The notes under the pieces are model-generated. The model did no database searches, was not told the origin of the DNA, and saw nothing but the letters and a program-made list of their open reading frames with translations. The position numbers and the translations under genes are program-made. This document shows, one piece after another, positions 60,855 through 64,000 of a stretch of DNA of 64,000 nucleotides; positions within the stretch are counted from its first letter, which is position 1, and each line of letters opens with the position of its first letter. The stretch lies in NCBI GenBank assembly GCA_963696545.1, contig CAVOKQ010000014.1, positions 1 to 64,000 of the forward strand, read 5' to 3'. The DNA is from RPQJ01 sp963696545 (GTDB lineage: Bacteria > Pseudomonadota > Gammaproteobacteria > Steroidobacterales > Steroidobacteraceae).

Positions 60855-62117
60855 ATGAAGATCGCTGCGACGAAGTTCGGGCAGAGAATCCTGCGGCCCA
60901 CCGGCGCGCTCGAGCTGATGCTGGATCTGGGCGAAGCGTCGCTGCCGATCCCAGGCCGCACGGTTCACATGCTTGGCGGAGGCAATCCCGCACGCATTCC
61001 CGATGTGGAAGCCGTTTATCGGCGCCGACTTCGCGAGATCGCGGCGGACGATGCCCAGTTCGGCCGGTTCGCCGCAACCTACTCGGCGCCGGCCGGGGAG
61101 CACTCGTTCCGTGCGGCCGTTGCCGAGGCGTTGTCGAGAAAGTACGGATGGCCGGTCTCTGCAGGCAACGTCGCGCTGACGAGCAGCAGCCAGATGGCGT
61201 TCTTCGTGCTGTTCAACCTGTTCGCAGGCGAGCTCGGCGACGGCTCATTGCGGCGGGTGCTGTTGCCGCTGGCGCCCGAGTACATCGGTTACGCGGACGT
61301 CGGCCTGTCGGACGCCATGCTGGTCGCGCAACGGGCCGTCATCGAGGAACTGCCCGGAGGCTTCTTCAAGTACCACGTGCAGTTCGACGGCCTGGATGAG
61401 GTTCCGGATATTGGCGCGATCTGCGTGTCGCGCCCGACCAACCCTTCCGGGAACGTCCTCACGATCGCCGAACTGGTGCGACTGGACGCCCTGGCGCAGG
61501 CTCGTGGCGTGCCGCTGATCATCGATGCAGCCTACGGCCAGCCGTATCCCGGCATCCAGTTCGCCGAGCCCGGCCTGTGCTGGAACCGCAACACGATCCT
61601 CTGCCTGAGCCTGTCGAAGCTCGGCCTGCCTGCGACCCGAACGGGCATCGTGGTCGCGGACGAAGACGTGATCGAGGCGCTGACCGCGTTCAACGCGACG
61701 GCATCGCTGGCGCCGGTCGCCACCGGCGCCGTCATCATCGAGCCACTGTTGCGGAGCGGCGAACTCGATGCGCTCTGCGAGGAAACGATCCGTCCCTATT
61801 ACGCCGCCCGGCTGCACCAGGCCGTCGATTGGCTGCAGGAGGCATGTCGCGATCTGCCGCTGCGCATCCATCGCCCGGAGGGCGCGTTCTTCCTGTGGCT
61901 CTGGTTCCCCGGGCTGCCGATCTCGAGCCAGGAACTGTATCGCCGCCTCAAGGCGCGCGGCGTGTACGTGCTGTCCGGTCACCACTTCTTTCCGGGGCTC
62001 ACCGACGACTGGCGTCACCGCCACGAGTGCATACGCATCAACTACGCGCAGCAGCCCGAGAGCGTGGCCGCTGGCGTGCGGGCGATCGCGGAGGAGGTCA
62101 GGCGGGCGTTCGAGTGA
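60855..62117 (+). CDS. avtA: Valine-pyruvate aminotransferase
   Basis: 420 residues, fold-type I PLP aminotransferase. The start KFGQRILRPTGALELMLDLG is characteristic of AvtA. The PLP lysine is in LCLSLSKLGLPATRTGIVVA (about residue 255), with the ligand PTNPSGNVL and IIDAAYGQPYPGIQF. The end contains INYAQQPESVAAGVRAIAEE. It makes valine from 2-oxoisovalerate with alanine as donor. Short gap (9 bases) to a convergent LysR gene. Confidence 0.94.
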   Translation: MKIAATKFGQRILRPTGALELMLDLGEASLPIPGRTVHMLGGGNPARIPDVEAVYRRRLREIAADDAQFGRFAATYSAPAGEHSFRAAVAEALSRKYGWPVSAGNVALTSSSQMAFFVLFNLFAGELGDGSLRRVLLPLAPEYIGYADVGLSDAMLVAQRAVIEELPGGFFKYHVQFDGLDEVPDIGAICVSRPTNPSGNVLTIAELVRLDALAQARGVPLIIDAAYGQPYPGIQFAEPGLCWNRNTILCLSLSKLGLPATRTGIVVADEDVIEALTAFNATASLAPVATGAVIIEPLLRSGELDALCEETIRPYYAARLHQAVDWLQEACRDLPLRIHRPEGAFFLWLWFPGLPISSQELYRRLKARGVYVLSGHHFFPGLTDDWRHRHECIRINYAQQPESVAAGVRAIAEEVRRAFE

Positions 62118-62126
62118 GCCGGGCCA

Positions 62127-63161
62127 CTAGCGTCTCTTCGCGGTGGACGACCTGCGTCGCGCCCGCGCCGGCCTGGCCGGCTCGAGTCGCGCGTCGGCTC
62201 TCGGATACCAGCGGCCGCGCAATTGCTCCTCGTTGCGAAGCACCTCCGCGTGGGCCCGCTCGAGTTCCTCGACGAATGCGGACATGGCGGGCGACATGGT
62301 GCGCTTGCGCAGGCGGGCGACGACCCATTCACTCCGCATCCACGGTTCCTGGAGCACCGGAGTGACCTGGCCGCTCTCGAGTTCGGCTCGCACCATGCCC
62401 AGCGTCGCAAAGGTGAATGCGTTTGAGGTCGCAACGATTCTGGTTGCCAGGCGAACCGTCGGACTTTCGACGGCCGGGAACGGCGGTCGCGGCGTCCCGG
62501 GGCGAGCCGTTGCCAGGCGTCGGGAGGCAAGGATGGGCTTGAGCACGCGGGGCGGCAGCATCACGACCTGTGCGAACGGATGGTCGAGCACGTCGGCGAT
62601 ATTGACCTGCGTCTTCTTCGTCAGCGGGTGCCCGGTCCTCACCACGACATAGCCGGGCAGCGGCGTGAGGCGGGCGACGACTTCGAGGTTGTCGTCGTTC
62701 TCGAGGACGCTCACCTCGGCGACGCCGAGGTCGACCGCTCGGGTACGGACGAATCTGGCCAGCACTGCTGGCGAATCCATCAGGACCCTCAGGCGCACGC
62801 CGGGGTGTGCGGCCGCGAAGGCAGGGACGCAGATCGGCGCGAGCGCCTCCAGCACGTACGGGCCCACGCCGACTGAGATTTCGCCGGTCGCGAGACCCTT
62901 GGCCAGCGCCACCTCGCGCTCGAGGTCGGCCGCTCCTGAAACAAGTTCTTCCGCGTGCTGCATGAAGACGCGGCCGAAGTCCGTCAGCTCGATGCCCGTC
63001 CGGCTGCGAATGAACAGCTGGAGCCCGACTTGCGCCTCGAGCTCCTTGACGCCGTGGCTGAGCGCCGGTTGCGAAAGACTAAGCGCTTCGGCGGCGCGGC
63101 TGAAACTGCCGTGCGCTGCGAGCGCCTGCGCCTGGCGCAGCAGGTGAAGCTTGACCTTCAT
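62127..63161 (-). CDS. LysR-family transcriptional regulator
   Basis: 344 residues. N-terminal winged helix: LLRQAQALAAHGSFSRAAEA, LSLSQPALSHGVKELEAQVG, LQLFIRSRTGIELTDFGRVF. The substrate-binding domain follows (SVGVGPYVLEALAPICVPAF), and the C-terminal ~30 residues are unusually basic (PARPARARRRSSTAKRR). It is divergent from the DUF1254 gene with a 169-base gap, a standard set-up in which the regulator controls its neighbour. Confidence 0.9.
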   Translation of the reverse strand: MKVKLHLLRQAQALAAHGSFSRAAEALSLSQPALSHGVKELEAQVGLQLFIRSRTGIELTDFGRVFMQHAEELVSGAADLEREVALAKGLATGEISVGVGPYVLEALAPICVPAFAAAHPGVRLRVLMDSPAVLARFVRTRAVDLGVAEVSVLENDDNLEVVARLTPLPGYVVVRTGHPLTKKTQVNIADVLDHPFAQVVMLPPRVLKPILASRRLATARPGTPRPPFPAVESPTVRLATRIVATSNAFTFATLGMVRAELESGQVTPVLQEPWMRSEWVVARLRKRTMSPAMSAFVEELERAHAEVLRNEEQLRGRWYPRADARLEPARPARARRRSSTAKRR

Positions 63162-63330
63162 TGCAGGGCGATTCCTAGAGGAAGCGATTCCTGACTATAA
63201 ACAAATTGAATACACGTGATTAAAAAAATGACTTTGCTTTATCCCGTGCCGGCTCTGAAGATGCGTCGCAGACGTTCGGTCATCCAGCGCGCCGGGGCAC
63301 GGTCCGACGTCGGTAACACAGGACTCCACA
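63162..63330. promoter_or_regulatory. Intergenic operator region between LysR and DUF1254 genes
   Basis: The only AT-rich patch in this region. GCGATTCCT occurs twice as a direct repeat, at 63168-63176 and 63184-63192, next to the LysR start. An AT-rich stretch follows at 63195-63240, including TATAAACAAATTG and a run of seven A. On the minus strand TATAGT (complement of 63194-63199 region) could be a -10 for the LysR gene. No clean T-N11-A operator is obvious. Confidence 0.4.
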
Positions 63331-64000
63331 ATGATTCGCGAACGCACGAAGACGACGCTCGGCGCCGCACTCGTTTGCGGGCTGGCGCTGAGCGCCGCCC
63401 AGGCCCAGCAGCTGCCGACCAACGGTACAATCGAGTCCCCGCTCGGCAAATTCGAGCTCAGCAACGGCTACCCGACCGAGGCGACGGTCAGGAAGATCTA
63501 CGACGACATCGATTTCCAGCGCGCCTGCCAGGCTTATCTCTGGGCGTTGCCGCTGATGGCCATGGAGCAATGGCAGCGGGAACAGCGCGACAAGTTCGGC
63601 GCGGGCAACCTCGACTACGTCGATTACCTGACGTTCAGGGACAAGCTCGGTCTCCTTACCGCCAACGCCACGACGCCCTACGTGATGGCGTTCCCGAACA
63701 TGAAGGACACTGGTCCGCTCGTGGTGGAGGTCCCGGCCGGCGCGATGGCCGGCGGCATCACGGATTTCTGGCAGCGTCCGATCACCGATACCGGGCAAAC
63801 CGGGCCGGACAAGGGCGCTGGCGGCAAGTACCTCGTGCTCGGTCCGGACGACCCCGACATGAAGCCGGAGGGCTACTACATCGTGCGCTCGCCCACGATC
63901 AACATCTGGTCGGGACACCGCGCGCTGGATCCCGACCCGGCAAAGGCCAAAGCGGCCATCGCCGGCTTGCGGATCTACCCGTACAGCCAGCGAGGCAACC
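63331..64000 (+). CDS. Exported DUF1254-family protein (truncated by window edge)
   Basis: Open frame from ATG at 63331 to the right edge, 223 residues visible. Signal peptide KTTLGAALVCGLALSAAQAQ. The body shows KIYDDIDFQRACQAYLWALP, LTANATTPYVMAFPNMKDTG and GGKYLVLGPDDPDMKPEGYY, the DUF1254 pattern; a DUF1214 domain normally follows and lies beyond the window. Periplasmic, function not established. Probably controlled by the divergent LysR protein. Confidence 0.85.
   Translation, partial: MIRERTKTTLGAALVCGLALSAAQAQQLPTNGTIESPLGKFELSNGYPTEATVRKIYDDIDFQRACQAYLWALPLMAMEQWQREQRDKFGAGNLDYVDYLTFRDKLGLLTANATTPYVMAFPNMKDTGPLVVEVPAGAMAGGITDFWQRPITDTGQTGPDKGAGGKYLVLGPDDPDMKPEGYYIVRSPTINIWSGHRALDPDPAKAKAAIAGLRIYPYSQRGN

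Overview
The window is high-GC bacterial chromosome, densely packed with housekeeping genes. Several gene orders point to a gammaproteobacterium: prmA, a DUF3426 zinc-ribbon gene, dusB, fis, purH and purD in a row (3663-10193), and rhlB divergent from trxA-rho (11141-14756). Overall content (arfB, plsB, yrfG, cysQ, speA, greB, ppk1, avtA, paired glycine-rich RRM proteins) would suit the Steroidobacteraceae/Xanthomonadales neighbourhood. That placement is inference from gene content, not a computed phylogeny. I see no rRNA, tRNA, CRISPR array, insertion sequence or integrase.

Layout. 1-3.5 kb: a partial gene end, an exported HAD phosphatase, an exported beta-propeller lyase-like protein with a haem-type CxxCH, and a small membrane protein. 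3.6-10.2 kb: the prmA-dusB-fis-purHD run. 10.2-14.8 kb: an EamA transporter, rho and trxA (minus strand) and divergent rhlB. 14.8-18.7 kb: yrfG, cysQ, two small conserved proteins, an MscS channel and arfB. 18.7-19.0 kb: two palindromic elements sharing an identical 53-nt core. 19.0-23.5 kb (minus): plsB, a methyltransferase, a small lipoprotein, a hydrolase and an alkyltransferase-like protein. 23.5-31.1 kb: a fused 5-oxoprolinase, a lone phage-tail-sheath-like protein, an EamA transporter and an L,D-transpeptidase. 31.1-35.4 kb: two TPM proteins, LemA and an M13 metallopeptidase. 35.5-41.5 kb: a methyltransferase, small genes, greB, ppk1, a YdjM-type membrane protein and a GFA protein. 41.5-46.7 kb: homospermidine synthase, GST, sulfurtransferase and speA; SpeA and homospermidine synthase suggest polyamine synthesis. 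46.7-48.7 kb: half-size GDT1 protein and two RRM proteins with long leaders. 48.7-54.0 kb (minus): a UvrD-type helicase, an EipA-like protein and a Baeyer-Villiger monooxygenase fused to an esterase. 54.1-64 kb: assorted metabolic and unknown genes (ALDH, NUDIX, mobB, HAD, avtA) ending with a LysR regulator divergent from a truncated DUF1254 gene.

Ten genes are interrupted by frameshifts, clustered at 1-3, 7-15, 36 and 41-43 kb, while 15-35 kb and 43.7-64 kb are clean. Because the broken genes include rho, trxA, purH and purD, whose protein sequence continues intact in another frame after each break, I read these as indel errors in the sequence, not as pseudogenes. The most unusual items are the monooxygenase-esterase fusion, the core-in-palindrome repeats, the orphan tail sheath, and a 91-residue gene whose only plausible start is ATC.
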